From Cyclaneusma minus (taxonomy: Eukaryota > Ascomycota > Leotiomycetes > Marthamycetales > Marthamycetaceae): a DNA stretch of 64,000 nt. Within the stretch, counting starts at the first letter, position 1. Each line of letters starts with the position of its first letter. Both the position numbers and the translations under genes were made by a program. The notes under the pieces were generated by a model that did no database searches, was not told where the DNA came from, and saw only the letters and a program-made list of their open reading frames with translations. Where the stretch lies: the NCBI GenBank assembly GCA_037179335.1, contig JAKZHN010000009.1, positions 1,240,001 to 1,304,000 on the forward strand, read 5' to 3'. Positions 45,895 to 59,352 of this stretch are shown here, piece by piece.

Positions 45895-48800
45895 CCTGGA
45901 GGCGCAGCTGATGGTGTGGAGGAGTGGTGGCAGGTAGGGCAGCGGTATGCAGGAGCAACAATGTCTTGGCTGTAATAGTCGTTCGAGCGCTTCGTGGCCC
46001 GGTTTGAAGCGTCGGTGGTTTTGATCGTGGGGTGCTGTCGCATCGACGTTGAACTTTCGATCGCCTTAGAGTTTGCAGCTCGGATAGATCCGAGCTCCCC
46101 ACGATAAGCTCTTAGCGTCACGGTCAAAACATAATCCGCCAGGAATGTTTCCCATGAACTTGGAACTATTATACACGGATCACGGCTGAACTATACTATT
46201 CGACACCTTCGAAGTCTTTTGAATTGTTGTGTTGATTTGTGGTCGAAATGCCTACCTACATGTACCAAGCCAGCACCCCCACCACGCTATATGCGGTTAG
46301 CCTGGAGCCTTCAAGTTGTCCACGGCACCTGTTAATCCTCCGCACCCCCTTCTTCTCGTCCTCAACCATCTCACAGGCACACCAGAAGGGCCGTACCGCA
46401 GCCACACCGCATGAGGAGGTCTGCACCGCACCAGATACCCGCATCCGAACCCTCTCGTCTGCAAGCCTAGGACCTGACTACCGACATTGCACCAGATATT
46501 CCAACTGCTGCTTTTCGGAGATCCACTGCTGCCGTACGCCTTCGCTACCAGCCTTCGCCCCCTTCACGTGAGCATCGCGAGACACACGGCAATTGTCTGC
46601 GAACTGCGAATCGCCAGATGGCATGTCGGATGCCGATGGCCGTGGCCTGACAGCGGCTGCCTGAAGATGAATCTGCGTTCATGCCGCTGGCATCCGAAAG
46701 AATTGTAACCTCGACAGGCCTCACGGATCCTCTGAGCAACCTATATTAGAAGCAGTGGCCTACTACTCGCCTCACTACCTACGGGACCGGATCACTACAA
46801 GAGCGGAGAGCCCCGTCTTTTTCTCCTGGTATCTCTTAGCGGAGATCCGAGTCCTTTTCAAAAGACCATGTATCGCCAACCACATGCAAATTACGACCTA
46901 GCGAGAAGCAAATGAGGACGAGTACCTTCACAAGTATATCGCGGCTATTAAGACCGTCGACAGGGAAACAAGCTGGACAGGAAAAGTGACAGCAAAAGTA
47001 AGCTGGCTTTCCTGATACATCTCCATTTCCCATAGGCCGACTTCTCCAAAAGTCCTGGCTGGCGAGTGGTCATGCGTCCTGCGATGGGCGCCTTTAAGCC
47101 GCCGGTTACCAATGGCTTGCATTGGTGGCAGGCGGCGAAAAGGAGAAAAGCCACTCCCGACGTCCTCTGCTCGTCCCTTGTCTCACAGTACGAGAACCAG
47201 ACTCGCCTGTCTTACAACGCCTGACGTCTTTGCTTGCGGGTACTGCTCGCATACCTTATCTCGTGCCTCCGCGGCCTGGCAGCCGCCTCCGCAGTGGCCA
47301 ATAATGCTTTCTTCCGCAGACCTCGAGATGTCCCAAGTGCGGGCCGCTTCCAGAGCGCCATCACCCGGTCGCCAGTGTGTGTGGACTATGGAGTTTGGAT
47401 TTTGTGGGGGAGATCTCCCGCAACACATGAGGTTCAACTTCAACTTAGTCCCCGCCATCTGCAGCGGCCCGTGTCGCTAAGGCCAGGACATCCCCAGCGA
47501 AGGTCTGAACAGTGGCCCATCAACGCAGTTCTTCACCATCTAAGGGCTGCAATGCCTAAGGATGTTATGCATGCCTGGGAAGTCAGACAAGGGACTTCTC
47601 CAGGCAAGAGGCTGGCAGATGGAGGCCTGGGAGGGCTGGAGGGCGGCGTGCTCTTGACACCATCAGGCTTCTCCTCCATCAAGGCTGAGATGCCTGCTGT
47701 GGGCCATCGCTGCACGCCATCTTCGAAGCTCTGCCGCAACATGGCTTCCCCAGGAAGCGAGACGACGGCAGAGAAAATGGCCCTAGCTCCAACAACGGTC
47801 ACACGCCTGTTGGTTCTCCATCATTGCCGCATAAGTGCTAGTGCCATCACGTCGAGGGCGGCAGTCTTCGAGTACGATCTGGGCGGCTCGAATTGGTTAC
47901 ACAGCCAGCCGCCGCGGTGATGTGCTCTCATCCAAGCAGAAATTCCGCAATCCTTCCATCCTGGAATCGTCGAATCGGCCATCGGTATGAATCAGATTGT
48001 CTCGAGTCCGTCCGCTAAAGCGAATAGCAGGGTTTGAACCACGGATCTTTGGACCGAATATCTTGCTGACCGGTATTTCCATATCGATTATTCCAAATAT
48101 GCAAGGCTGTGGTCTCGTGAGCCGAAAACAGATGAAGCCCCGAACAGGAAACGCTACGTTATATGCGCCTCGCCCGTGCCGTCTCATACATATTAAGTGT
48201 AAGTGTGCAAGCCCAGATATGTCAAATCACAAAGATTCATGACCGTAAGTCGCGGGCTTTTACTCTCACCATGGAGCTGGAACGATCACCGGTCTCAGTT
48301 ATAGCCATGGATTCCATATCCGACCATGATTACCCTTAGCTGAAGTCGGCGGTCGTGTCAGCTGTCAGCGCCAGACGCCGATCAAACTGGGATAAAGACT
48401 TGATCGGCACCTAGCTTTCGCAGCATCCCTGCTACATCCGACAGAGTTTTGAGATCTCGTCACTTAAGCTCTGAACTTAAGTGGGAAGTTTCAAGACCGC
48501 TCGGGACGCTTACTGGTTACCAGAGATGCAGGGATTGTCATGTTTCCCAGCGACTTCTCCTCCAGCCGCCCGGGGCGGGAAGATTGCTGGGATTGCTGGA
48601 AACCGCAACTAGCCGTGTTCAAGCTCTCCGGACGACTGTGACAGTGATATCTCGTCGCCGCGTTGACTCGGAGAATTATTCCAGAGAGCCTTGCCTTGGC
48701 CATATAGCGAAGTCTCGATAACCTCGATTCCCAGCTTCCCGAAGCGGATCGACATGTAGAGGTGGGGTCTTGTCCCCCGGCCGTGCGGGATGGTGGCCGT

Positions 48801-50689
48801 AGCGCATCACGACTACTCTACATCGAAGTACATACATGTACCGACTCTTTTCGACCAACGCTCAGCACTCCTTCGGCCAAAAACCTAGAGTATTATTGCA
48901 GGTTTCAGCTTGTGGCGGTAACGAATTGATCCCATGAGACCTCCGCGCCCGTCCTCGGCGAAACCAATCACATGCCGAACCCCTCAATCCCCGCGAATGA
49001 CTTCCAGACTTTCAGCCAATGGCCATCGTGTAGTCATTGGTTTGACGCGGATCTTCGGTCCACCTGCCTGTTTCGAGGTAAAACTCCTTTCGAGCTGTGA
49101 CGATGCGTACGCAAGAAAACTGCCGGTTGGTGAGTAACGATGCTTGAGTACCTATCGATAATAATCGACAGGCTGACATCAAGTATGGATCTTGAGCGGT
49201 AGTCTTATGTGGTAAGTATTGATTGATGCAACGTCATGGCTTCGATACGACTCTGGGGACTCCCGGTGACGGTGTGACAATTATAGACTACACCGACCAC
49301 CGTCTGGTAGGGTACTTTACAAATTTGAGTTTAGGGTTATTTCCTAAAGCGTTTATTGAGCCTCGATTCAAACCTCACTACTCTACACATACAGCTCATC
49401 ATCAGATTCGACAATCAATAGAATGCTGAATATCTGATATCAGCGCGAAGACTTTGAACTTCACTAAATTTTCTCAGTTCGTCAAGTATTCTATATTTCT
49501 CTAGGCACCGAAGACTTTCCCTTTTCCCCTCCTTACTATTTTTCTAATTCCACGTTCTTTATTTATGTTATTATTGGCAGTACAACATTGACTAGAAATG
49601 ATACTCGACACGGCGGTTCAAGCAATAGCAGCCGGACTAGCCCTTCTATGCAGGCCATCACTCGTACTCTGACTTCATTACGACCCTAGCCCTTCGTATC
49701 ACATTTTCAAGGGTTGAATATCCCGATTCACGCCGGCATCCTGGGCTCAATGGACAAGGTAAAGAGTTTTGAAGTAGCAGAGAAGTTGCTGCAAGCTTAT
49801 CTCATCCTCGATTACAAAACAAGTCCATTGTAGGTACTTGTATTACTCCTGAAGTCAGGGAGCACATGTTATGGTCGAAAGAACCATTCACAGTTCAGTG
49901 GATATTAGCGAATCCGGTTTCTTCTCCACCAGACAAGCAGCGACTGCAGCTACGGTGGTTTCGCGGCGCGTCGGTCTTTATGTGTTTCAGTTCTCTGGTC
50001 TTCTCCGTTGCTGCAGACGAAACACATGCAAGCAGCGTCGACGTACGTTATGTACGTTCGGTTCCCCTCGGTCCTCGACCATGGTAAAGAAAGGGCGTGT
50101 CTATGCCTTGGCCTATCCGAGAGAGGGACGAATCAGGAATTCAACTACTACAACTACAAAGTACCAGCCAATCGCATGCTGCTAATATACTGCTACGGTA
50201 TTGTTCTAAGCTGATGTCTTTCCCGCTTGTCGGCACCACCACGCAACCGTAATTCGTGAGCGGTGCAACGTCCGCAAAGCGCCAATTTTCAAAACACTAC
50301 CACGGACGGAGATGCTAGTCTAGTGTGTGCACTGCCACCAGACCGGCCGTTGTCTCTCGGGACGCGCTAGGAGAGATCGGAGAATTGTGTTGTTCAGAAC
50401 ATTCTTGATCAACAATTGGGTAGACCCAACGGACTGGACTTTGACATCAACTGCTCAGAGTAGTAATATCTCGGGGTCGACCGTCGTGTTCTTCCTATTT
50501 ATACAACAATATTTTATGTTTTAGCCAGCGGAAATTCCATGGGTTTCCCCATGGCATTGACGGAGAAAGAAGCTTTCCGGCTGAGTTGCGATTGACGGAC
50601 CGAGCTCTTGACAAAAGGATGATTGGGATTTGGGGAGGGGATGAGCAGCGGGTGTGGGCCCCGTCTAAGTCTCAGACCCCGTTTCTGGA

Positions 50690-50709
50690 ATCTGGAATCT
50701 GGAATCTGG
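50690..50709. repeat. (CTGGAAT)n short tandem repeat
   Basis: About three copies of a 7-base unit CTGGAAT. Confidence 0.7.
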
Positions 50710-51388
50710 CACTCTGAAGCACTTCCCGCACAGACTACGGAGTGGCTTTTGAGGACGATCATGGCTGTTGAAAGGTCATCGCAGTATTGGGATTGCGCAA
50801 GAGTTGCGGGAAAGCTGGGGGAGCTAGAGTACGGTCAGCCAGCAGCAAAGCCCACGCGTCGCGGCGTCCCCTCTCGTCTATCCAGACTTGCCGGGTTGAT
50901 ATGAGTCTTCAATGTTCCTAATTCTTCCTCGTATCCTACGTTACTCATTCAAGTAGCAATGACGAAGACCGGAGCTTTGGTACCGCGGGCAATCCTCCCT
51001 GTCCTTGCACGAGTACGACCGCCGTGCATGTGTCTCGCCGAGATGCCAAAGTGGCAGCGTGGCTGAGCGAACTGTAGTGGCAGAAGCAAGCCGAATATAT
51101 GTAGGTAAGTCCCATATTGACCTCCTTCAGTACATACGCTAGGAGCACGGGCTGGAGTTTGGCGGCGAGGTATTGAGCTGAGTATATACGATGTATCTTG
51201 CGGTAACTGCTATACGAAGTTTTCGGGGACAAGAACCTATCGGGTACGGAAGGGTACTTGGCATGGGTATATGTTGGCCCGTTGTATATCAAAGTATTGA
51301 TTGCCATTGCATGTGCGAACTTGAGGAGGTATGGCTCTGTGCCGTGTTCTTCAACTATCTGGGCCGTCTTGTCGAACCGCCCAGTACA

Positions 51389-51496
51389 TCAAACACGCCC
51401 TCCAACGCGATCAAACGTGCCCGTCAGCGCGATCAAACATGCCCTCTAACTCGATCGAACACCCCTCCAGGGAATCAAAACACGCCCTCCATTGAG
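51389..51496. repeat. 22-bp tandem repeat, five units
   Basis: Five units start TCAAAC or TCGAAC; the first is TCAAACACGCCCTCCAACGC. Later units differ by several changes and one is two bases shorter. It has no coding support. Confidence 0.8.
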
Positions 51497-53752
51497 TCTG
51501 GATGGAGGGACCCTGATTTCTGGCTTGACGTTCAGCCACAAGGTAACCCGGCGGCACACCTACTAACCAGCAGCTTGGATCTACCCTGTAGATTGTTTCT
51601 AGCTGCCGATTCCATTTCCACCAGTCAAGAGAAGCAGATGCTTGGTAGCTCATGATGCTCTGATTTACAGATGATATTTTCAGTGATCGGGAGCTTGAGC
51701 CGAGAATTGAGATCGCCTCCTTTGGATACAAAGTACCGTCAAATTCAGTCACAGAGAATACGAATATGGGCTGAAATTTCATATGGCATCACGAAATTCT
51801 TGCTTTCAAGGCCCCACGGCACGAGGATTCGCAAGTAGTCTACATCCAGCACATTTTGCCTATCTGGGCATATTGCTGTGATGCAACAGGGGGGTCGTAG
51901 TTGATGGTAACGGAGATCTTAGCAGGTCGTCTGAGTGGCTGACTCGAAAAGTCATATTAATCTAGTCCCCATCCGCCCACATGCAGAAATTTGATATGAA
52001 TTAGCCAGGCGCGCACTAGGAGCAAGCACGCCGGTCGCTCATGCAGGAATATCACACCTCGCTGATGCAGCTGCAAGCATCTCGGTCACGGACGGTGTTC
52101 GAGGGTTTTGTCGACACGAGCTGAGTTTTGAGAAACTGGGCTGAAGCGCTGGAGCTGTTGACGTACGAATGGGAAGAGTTCGTTTTTCGATGAGAGTATT
52201 GTTGTTGGTGTCTTATTACTTGCCGTGTTCGATCTGAGAGTTCATCTCTTCTTGGAGTCTACTGGCACCAAAGTTCCAACACATATCCACATAGCCCGTT
52301 CCTTCGTACAGCTACCCCGGCCCGCTCCACTTCCCAGCTCTTGGCCCGGTGTGGAGTCCCAGTGGGTGAGCTTGAGCTTGGATCGCGAGCTGCGCATCTC
52401 TTCATACTTCACTTTCGACATCCATCCTCCGGAGCCTCGTCCAAGCTTTTCTCCGACCCATCATCATCACCAACATACATCTTTCCTTCGGCCTCTCTCT
52501 CCGCTGTGCCTCCCGCATATCAGCATCTTGCAGCAGAGTGACCCGGCGGCTCTTTGGATTTTCTCAGCGCGGAGTCCTGGTTGTCGAAACTTGACACTGC
52601 AAAGTCATCCTTTTGTGGAGAGAAAGGCATCGGACAGGACTGCTTTTCCCAAGACAGACTCGCGTACATATCGCAAACTCTCAGCACCGAACATCATATT
52701 TCCAGAAAGCTCAGTCGCGGATGCTTGGAGACTAGAAGCACGGGCAGATCCCCACGACTGGATCAGAGGCCGTGGGATATTCGCAGGCTGGACGGTCGCA
52801 GGCGCGAAGCCCAAGACCTGAGGGACGCGCTTCGATCCTCGGTATCATTTGCATGGTGGAGACGGCCTGCCAATCATCGGCCACTCGTTGCAGATCCCCA
52901 TTGACGACCTTGGACCTCCAGGCCCGGCTAGCGAGTGAGCAGCTGAGACTGCACGGCTTTCAGCGAAGCTTTAAGCCTCTAACGCCGCTGCGACTGTGCA
53001 AGCTCTGCGCCCAACAAAACCCAAGTCCGCTGTTTGGCCCGCTTCTTATTATTAAGGTATTATTATTCCCAAGCGCGAACTTCGCGATCCATCCCAGGAA
53101 AGTATCGCAGCCGTGCGTCCCAGCCGACTGGACTGTCTCGTGAAAGGGCCAAGAATTCATCAACACCAGCATCAGCTCTTGACGCAGGATTCCCAGGCTG
53201 AGAGACAGGACAGCTGCCGCGACGCTGGGAAATAGCTGAAGCGCTGTCGCCGACTCACCTTTTTCTCATCACCGCGACTCGATCTTCGATATCCTCCCAC
53301 TAACTGTCGACGCCGTTTTCTTCCGTCGTGGCCACCAACCCCTCCATTATCGTCGTATCGCCCACAATATATCCCCGCCGCGACCAGAGCTATCGCCAGC
53401 CATTCGCCACCCGGTCAGCTCGGTTTTGCGCTCCCGCTTGAGCGTCATCTACCCATTCTTGGCGCCTGCATTCCGACCCCGATTACAAACATCCATCGAT
53501 AACTTCACTGTCGACTCGGCCGCTGCTCGTCATTTTGTAGAAGGCCGTCCGATCCGAGGCTCGTTCGCGAATCGCACCCGTTTCCGCCGCCCGCTCCGTT
53601 TGTTGTCGCGTGGATGCATCAGTAGCCTTCTCTCATGCAGCTGGACGGCTGGCACAGCTCTGCGAAGCTCTCATCGGCGCGACTGCGAATCGCTCGTTCG
53701 CGCGTGGAGCAGCACTGAAAGCGCCCTCGTCGCATTTGCGCCGGACGTGGTC

Positions 53753-56031
53753 ATGTACTCTACGCAGAATGGTATGGCGACCGGTATGGCAGATGGATCG
53801 GGCACCATTAATCCGGCCGCGCTGGCTTCATCAGGTAAGACACTCTTCTTGCGCATTGGCGACGCCGTGCTGCCGGCTGTGTAGCCTTCAGCTGTTGTCT
53901 TTCCATCAGTCTGTCACTTTTGGTCCACCACCTGTCGCTCCACGCTATCACGATGGGCCGCGCTGACCACTTGGACGCTCGAGCAGGAGCCTTAGCAAAC
54001 CCGCAAAACGCTTCGCAGCAGATCCCCGGCGATGCAAACCCTCGAGGCCAGAAGCGCAGTCGGTCGCCGGATACCTACGGCAACATAGCGCCTGGCGATG
54101 GCGGGGACGATGATGGTACGTTGATTTAGAATTAGGATCGCGGCAGCTTTGCGATGCCATCTGCTGTGCCTGCGCTCTCGTATCACTTGTATGCACTTAC
54201 AACCAAGAGCTCTTTGCTGACGTCCTTTCTCCCCTTGTTAGAACACGGCAGAGGAAAGAAACGCGGACGACCAACAAAACCACGCTTATCTGGAGGAGTT
54301 TCCGAAAGCCCAGTTCAGTCCTCCATGCCGCATCCAACGCAGCCGGTGCTACCTCAAACGCCGCAACAGCAGGTTGCGAATCTGCCTACGGGGCAAGCGA
54401 ACATCGTCACCCCGACGCAGAGTTCGCCTCCAAAGTCGACGCCGAAGTCCAGCGTTGTGAAAGCCTTGCCGACTGTGAGGGATCATACGACCGACCAGTT
54501 GAGCCCCGAGGGCGATGAATATATCCCGCGAGAATACGACGAGGCCGGCGAGAAGAAGGTCACCAATACGGGCCATCTGCTGGACGGCAGGGACTACAAA
54601 TGCCGAACCTTCTTCGTGCCCAACAGAGGCGACAAGCTGTTTATGCTCGCTACCGAATGCGCTCGCGTACTAGGTTATCGCGACTCTTATCTGTTATTCA
54701 ACAAGAACAGATCGTTATATAAGATCATCGCTACACAAGCTGAGAAGGAAGATCTCATACATCAGGAAATCCTACCGTTTTCCTACAGGTCGCGTCAGAT
54801 CGCCATTGTGACTGCCAAATCCATGTTCCGACAGTTTGGCAGTCGGGTCATCGTGAATGGTCGTCGTGTACGTGATGATTACTGGGAGCAAAAGGCGCGA
54901 AAGCAGGGTTTCACAGAGGAGGATTTGGCGGGCGAGAAGCGACCTGGAGCCGCAAAAGCCAGAGATGCAGCCGCAGCCGAGGCCAGTGCTAACGCCACTG
55001 CCCTATTGGGCCACCACGGCGATATAGTTTACAGCAACAGCCCAGCACATTTCAATCCTCATCAAACACAACCACAAACCGTACAACCGGGCATGATGGG
55101 GGGACAGGGCAATGCCACTCAGCTTCCTATGATCACGCTGGCGCCAGACCAGAGTGACATGCGACTCCGCGATTACAGCAATATCCCACGACCTCGGCAA
55201 GAAATTGCGGGACCGCCTTATCAAGACCGTTCACAGACGAGTCCGCCCAACGAGCTACTCACGCAAGCGCATCATACGGCCGACTACAACAAGCAAGTAA
55301 ACCAGGGCCGACAGATGCGGACAAAATATATTCAAGAATTTTGGCGACAACCACATGATCCTCCCCAGCAGAATGTCCAACCTCCGGCTCCCGGAGCACC
55401 GGAACACCATCCACCATCCACCCAATCTCTCCAGTCTCCTCACGCAGCTACAAGCAGTATCCAGCAACCCATGATTGCACACCAGCAGCAACCACAACAC
55501 ATGCCCAGCTCCCAATCCTACTCACAACCCCACCAGCAAAACCCCGCCCAATCACCCATCCGCTCCATGCCCCAAACCGCCATGCGTCCCGACCAAGTAC
55601 ACCGCTCCCCCAGCCTCTCCATGTCCTCCGGAATGTCACAAGGCGGCGGCGTGTCCAACCCCTACTACAACCAGCAGCAAAACACCATGTGGCCACCTCC
55701 CCAACCGCAACAATCGCCCCAACACGGTTATCCTTCGTACGGCGGCTCGCAACACTCGCAGCAACCTAGTCAGCATCAACCAGGACCGCCGCAGCTAAGG
55801 CATTCGGGAAGTAATCCGAATATGCAGCCGGCGCTGAGTTATCCGGGGATGCAGGGTATGGGACAGGGATATCCGGCGCCGGGGAGGGGCTTGTACGGTC
55901 CGGATCCGGGACAGCAGGGTGGTTATATGCAGCAGGTCACGACGGCGAGTAGTCAGCCGGGACAGCAGGGGTGGGCGCCGCAGCAGGGACAGGGGGGTGG
56001 GGGGAATTGGAATTGGGGGACTCAGGGATGA
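53753..56031 (+). CDS. RSC7: Chromatin-remodelling complex subunit Rsc7/Swp82 (Npl6) family
   Basis: Predicted 666-residue nuclear protein of the RSC/SWI-SNF type. Preferred exons are 53753-53834, 53987-54115 and 54242-56031 (phases 1 and 1). This gives an N-terminus MYSTQNGMATGMADGSG followed by TINPAALASSG, which then joins GALANPQNASQQ. An alternative start at 53953 (MGRADHLDARAG) would use no first intron. A basic AT-hook-like GRGKKRGRPTKPR lies at about 73-85. The conserved Npl6/Rsc7 domain spans about residues 170-305: DYKCRTFFVPNRGDKLFML, ATECARVLGYRDSYLLFNK, SYRSRQIAIVTAKSMF and GSRVIVNGRRVRDDYWE. The C-terminal half is Gln/Pro/Gly-rich and disordered. In yeast this subunit helps assemble RSC and target it to promoters. 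Confidence 0.92.
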
Positions 56032-57695
56032 GGGATTCTATGGAAAGAACTGGTGACATGAGTCTGTTTAAGGAGCACTTTTGGATGTGCTGCAGAGTCC
56101 AGTGCGAGTGAGTATCTGGCGTGCGGAAGAAGCTTGCTCAAGCTGATAGCTTAAATACGGTTCGAAAGAGAAGGGACTCGCTTTTAAGGATGGTCTGTAC
56201 CATACGATACACCGCTGGAGGGAAGCACTGTGCTATACCAGATTCGCCCTACCGTTCCATACTATTCCTCTCGCAACATTCGACATTCGCCATTTCGGCT
56301 TTCCCCTTACAGATCCAAGGAAACTTTTCGACAGAACAGAATTCTCAACCAGGCCCCGTTTCGTGGGATTCGCGTCTTCCTGTCGGTTCGAGAAACAATT
56401 TGCCACTCTTCTTCCCGGCCACTACCTTGAGCCGGAAACTTCGCTACTCTTCGATTACACCTTCGATTCTCTGTATTCTTGATGGATTACACGCCACCAA
56501 CTGGCCTATTTATTTCCTTGTTTCTTCCACCATCTGTCTGCGCCTGCTTCATCTTGATCTTCTGCTCGTTAGTCTTTGGCACTTTCACCAGGAGCGGCCG
56601 GTCTTGTTCCTCTGCATTTGGCATTAGGAATGCTCGCACTTCGCCGCGGTAATTCTAGGGATCCTGCTGACCCTCAATATCTGGGAACGGGTCTGTTGGA
56701 CATCTGTCATTTGCGCTGTTTTCGTCTTTTTTTTAGCTTGTTTCTTTTGGACTGGGCATTCCAATATCTTGGGTCGGTTTTCTTTTCTACTGATACCTTT
56801 GCGCGCTGGCGGGCTATGGGATGATGGCAGGCTGGCAGGCGGGATTCTGTTTGGTTTTTCTGTGACACGGATCTGTGTGGTTCTGTGGGAACGTGGAATA
56901 TGATGATGGATTATTGATGGATACTGGATTGATGGGTTTATGATGGACATGGATTGGATCGATACCACACGGTCGCTTGCTAGCTTTCCGCCTCACCGAC
57001 CCAGCAAGCTTCTATGCGAGGCCAGTCTATGCGAGGCCAGATACGACTCTAGCTACAGCGGCCTCGAAGCCCTGCCTACAACACGCTTCGCACGAGATAA
57101 TTTTGACTGAGCGAGGCTGGACTGGCAATGTCTGCGTTGGAACAAGGCTTCGGGTCGGGTGACTTGAGCTAGGCTGGACTGGACTGAGCTGGACTGGACT
57201 GAGCTAGATATGCCTTTGGGATGCATAGGGAGTGGAAGCAAGGGGCACCTTTCTATACAAATTTGAAATCCTGGAACTTTCGCCTGCCAATCTCTCCGAT
57301 CCTCTCTGCGTACAAGCACCGTTGAGTGCAAAGTGACATAACTCGTCGCTAAAAAACCAAGCCGTCTTCGTCCCGAAGTCCTTTCATATAGTCCACCAGA
57401 AAGCGTGGGATTGGATAGGTTTTTCGGATTCAATTTTAGCACTTCGTCCGAATTTTGCACCTCCATTGACGCCGTGCTTTTGGTATTTTGATGATCTGAC
57501 ATTCAGCTGCACAACTTGGGGAAGGGCGCATGCAGGTATGATATAGCCGTAAAAAACACCTTTGACGCCGTGTGGCTACCTCCTGAAAATGCTCCTATCC
57601 GCCGGTGAAAAGATGAAAAAGTACACCCACGCAGCAATGTCGACGAAAAGCCAGGACACATCCAGCTAGTGCCACTTTCACGCCTACGATGGCCC
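56032..57695. other. Intergenic region between convergent RSC7 and DPB4
   Basis: No gene recognised; it must hold both 3' ends. Around 57011-57040 TATGCGAGGCCAG occurs twice, and 57166-57208 has repeats of GGACTGGACTGAGCT. Confidence 0.5.
57166..57208. repeat. Tandem repeat GGACTGGACTGAGCT
   Basis: Two and a half 15-base copies built from GGACT/GGACTGAGCT, with a partial inverted relation to AGCTCAGTCC. Confidence 0.7.
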
Positions 57696-59352
57696 TCAGT
57701 CGCTATCCTCCCCATTATCCAACGCCTCATCCTCCTCCCTCCCATATTCCTCCTCCTCCTCCTCCTCCTCCTCCTCATCCTCACCCTCACTTAGCTCACT
57801 AATCGCATCCGGCAATTCCTCCATACCAGGAGGATCTATCTCATCATCAGTCCCATCCTCCTCATCCTCGTCCTCTTCATCATCTACATCCATATCATCA
57901 CCAGCACCATCGTTATTATTAGTTTCAGTTCGCAGCTTCTTAGCTGCAGGCTCGGAGGGCGCGTCTTGTTTTACGTGCGATAATAGACGGGCGTTGGCGC
58001 CGTTGTGGTGGTTGGGGGTGTTGGTGGAAGAGGTGGTGGGGGGGCCGAAGGGGTTTGCTCCTAGGGCGCTGCGTTCGGCGGCGAATGTGGCGGTGAGGTC
58101 GGGGGTTGCGGATGCAGAGGGACGGGCGGTGGAGGGGTGGGAGGGAGTGCCGGTGGCTGAGGCGGAGGGGACGGAGGTGCCGACGGCGGAGATGCGCGAG
58201 GCGGCTTTTTCGGCGGCGACTTTTTTGCGGTAGGTGTTGCGTTTGTCGGATTGGACTTCGGCGAATTCTGTGATGGGGGGGGGGGAAGTGGGTTAGTATT
58301 CAAGTTACGGAGTATGCTTCTGAGCATCATAGGAGATTTGGGAAAATGTTCGAGGGCTGATGGATGATGGGACAAGGGGATTGGATGAAAGGGAAAGGAT
58401 GAGAAATAGGGGAAAGGGAGAGGGAAAGGGGGGAGGGAATGGGGAGGACAAACTGGCAAGTTCAGCCTCGAGCTGCGGCTTGAAGTCGGCGAATTCGAGG
58501 TCTTCGAGCGCTTTGAGGACGTCTTGGGGAGAAACGGTTTTGCGATTTGCGATTAGGGCGTGTTCATTCGCACTATTCGTACAGCCTTCCAGTCAGCTTT
58601 GATACAACCGAATATGCTCATAAAATCCAATCCAATCATATATAGAGAATTCAGAACGGGTTTTGTATCTCAGTATGCTCTCTGCGTTAAAGTGAGGCAT
58701 TCGACGAGCTGGGATTATCAGGCCTCATGGCCTTTTGTCATCATTGTAAAACTGTGTGGTATGGTTGTCGAGTATGATTCGAGCAAGAGGAGATAAACAC
58801 GTACGTGGAGGCTAGGAAGTTTACGAAAACTGTGGCGCTTTTTGTCATTGCGAGGGTGGCATTTCCTGCTATTTGCGTATTGGCAGGCAGCACACCTTTC
58901 GCCAATCTCGTCACTATCGATTTCGGCAGATTGAGATCCTGTCAAGCGATACTCGTATCAGCTTCTTAATCATCTCGGGGACATCTGTGAAGCTGCTGAA
59001 GCTCCCGAAGCCTATGAGGCCTCGGTCGAGCGCGGGGAGGTTCCTGCCACACGGCAGGTACTCATCTGATTCTCTTGTGTATTTTTCTTGGGGTTAAAGC
59101 AAGGGGAAGGACGGACATCTTCATGGCTCCCAATTCTAGTTCCTGGACGATATGGACGCTCGTGGGCCTCAGTCGTGTGCGCTGGAGGGGAAAAAGGATC
59201 AGACGACATACCTCAATGTTCACGCCTTCGGAAGCGCCTTTGGCAGCGCTTTCGCCGTTGGCGGATTTGGCGGGGGTGGACTCGTGGTCGGGTGTGGTGC
59301 CTGGGTTGGGGGCTACGGAGCCGACTTGCGAGACGTTGGATTTGCGCGGCAT
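57696..59352 (-). CDS. DPB4: DNA polymerase epsilon subunit D, histone-fold protein Dpb4
   Basis: Predicted 321-residue nuclear protein. Minus-strand exons are 59352-59212, 58938-58805, 58572-58454 and 58267-57696 (phases 0, 2, 1); all junctions restore conserved sequence. A short disordered N-terminus (MPRKSNVSQVGSV) leads into a histone fold starting DLNLPKSIVTRLAKGVLP at residue 48. It continues with LAMTKSATVFVNFLASTANE and RKTVSPQDVLKALEDLEF, typical of Dpb4/POLE3. The DKRNTYRKK segment follows, then a Ser/Thr/Pro linker and a highly acidic tail (residues about 255-321) with a (GAG/GAA)n run. Dpb4 pairs with Dpb3 in polymerase epsilon and is shared with a CHRAC/ISW2-type remodeller. The tail is longer than in yeast. 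The first intron is 273 bases. Confidence 0.92.

Larger units (their letters stand above)
45895..53752. other. 7.9-kb region without recognised genes
   Basis: I find no coding region with support. The longest open frames (228 codons near 47234-47920, lacking an ATG start, and 198 codons near 52225-52821) overlap open frames on other strands and show no motif. A 22-bp tandem repeat lies at 51389-51496 and a short (CTGGAAT)n at 50690-50709. The last 600 bases are probably the promoter and leader of RSC7. Regulatory DNA, decayed repeats or unrecognised short multi-exon genes are all possible. Confidence 0.45.

Noticed and set aside
47234..47920. 228-codon open frame with a hydrophobic N-terminus
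   Set aside because: It does not start with ATG, overlaps an equally good minus frame, and has no motif.
48020..48110. Possible minus-strand tRNA around GGTTCAAACCC
   Set aside because: Flanking bases do not pair as a T stem and no cloverleaf could be formed.
52225..52821. 198-codon open frame upstream of RSC7
   Set aside because: Pro/Ser/His-rich, overlaps other frames and has no recognisable domain; likely leader or intergenic DNA.
57994..58233. Plus-strand frame opposite DPB4
   Set aside because: It is the mirror of the Ala/Pro/Ser-rich DPB4 linker, with no independent support.
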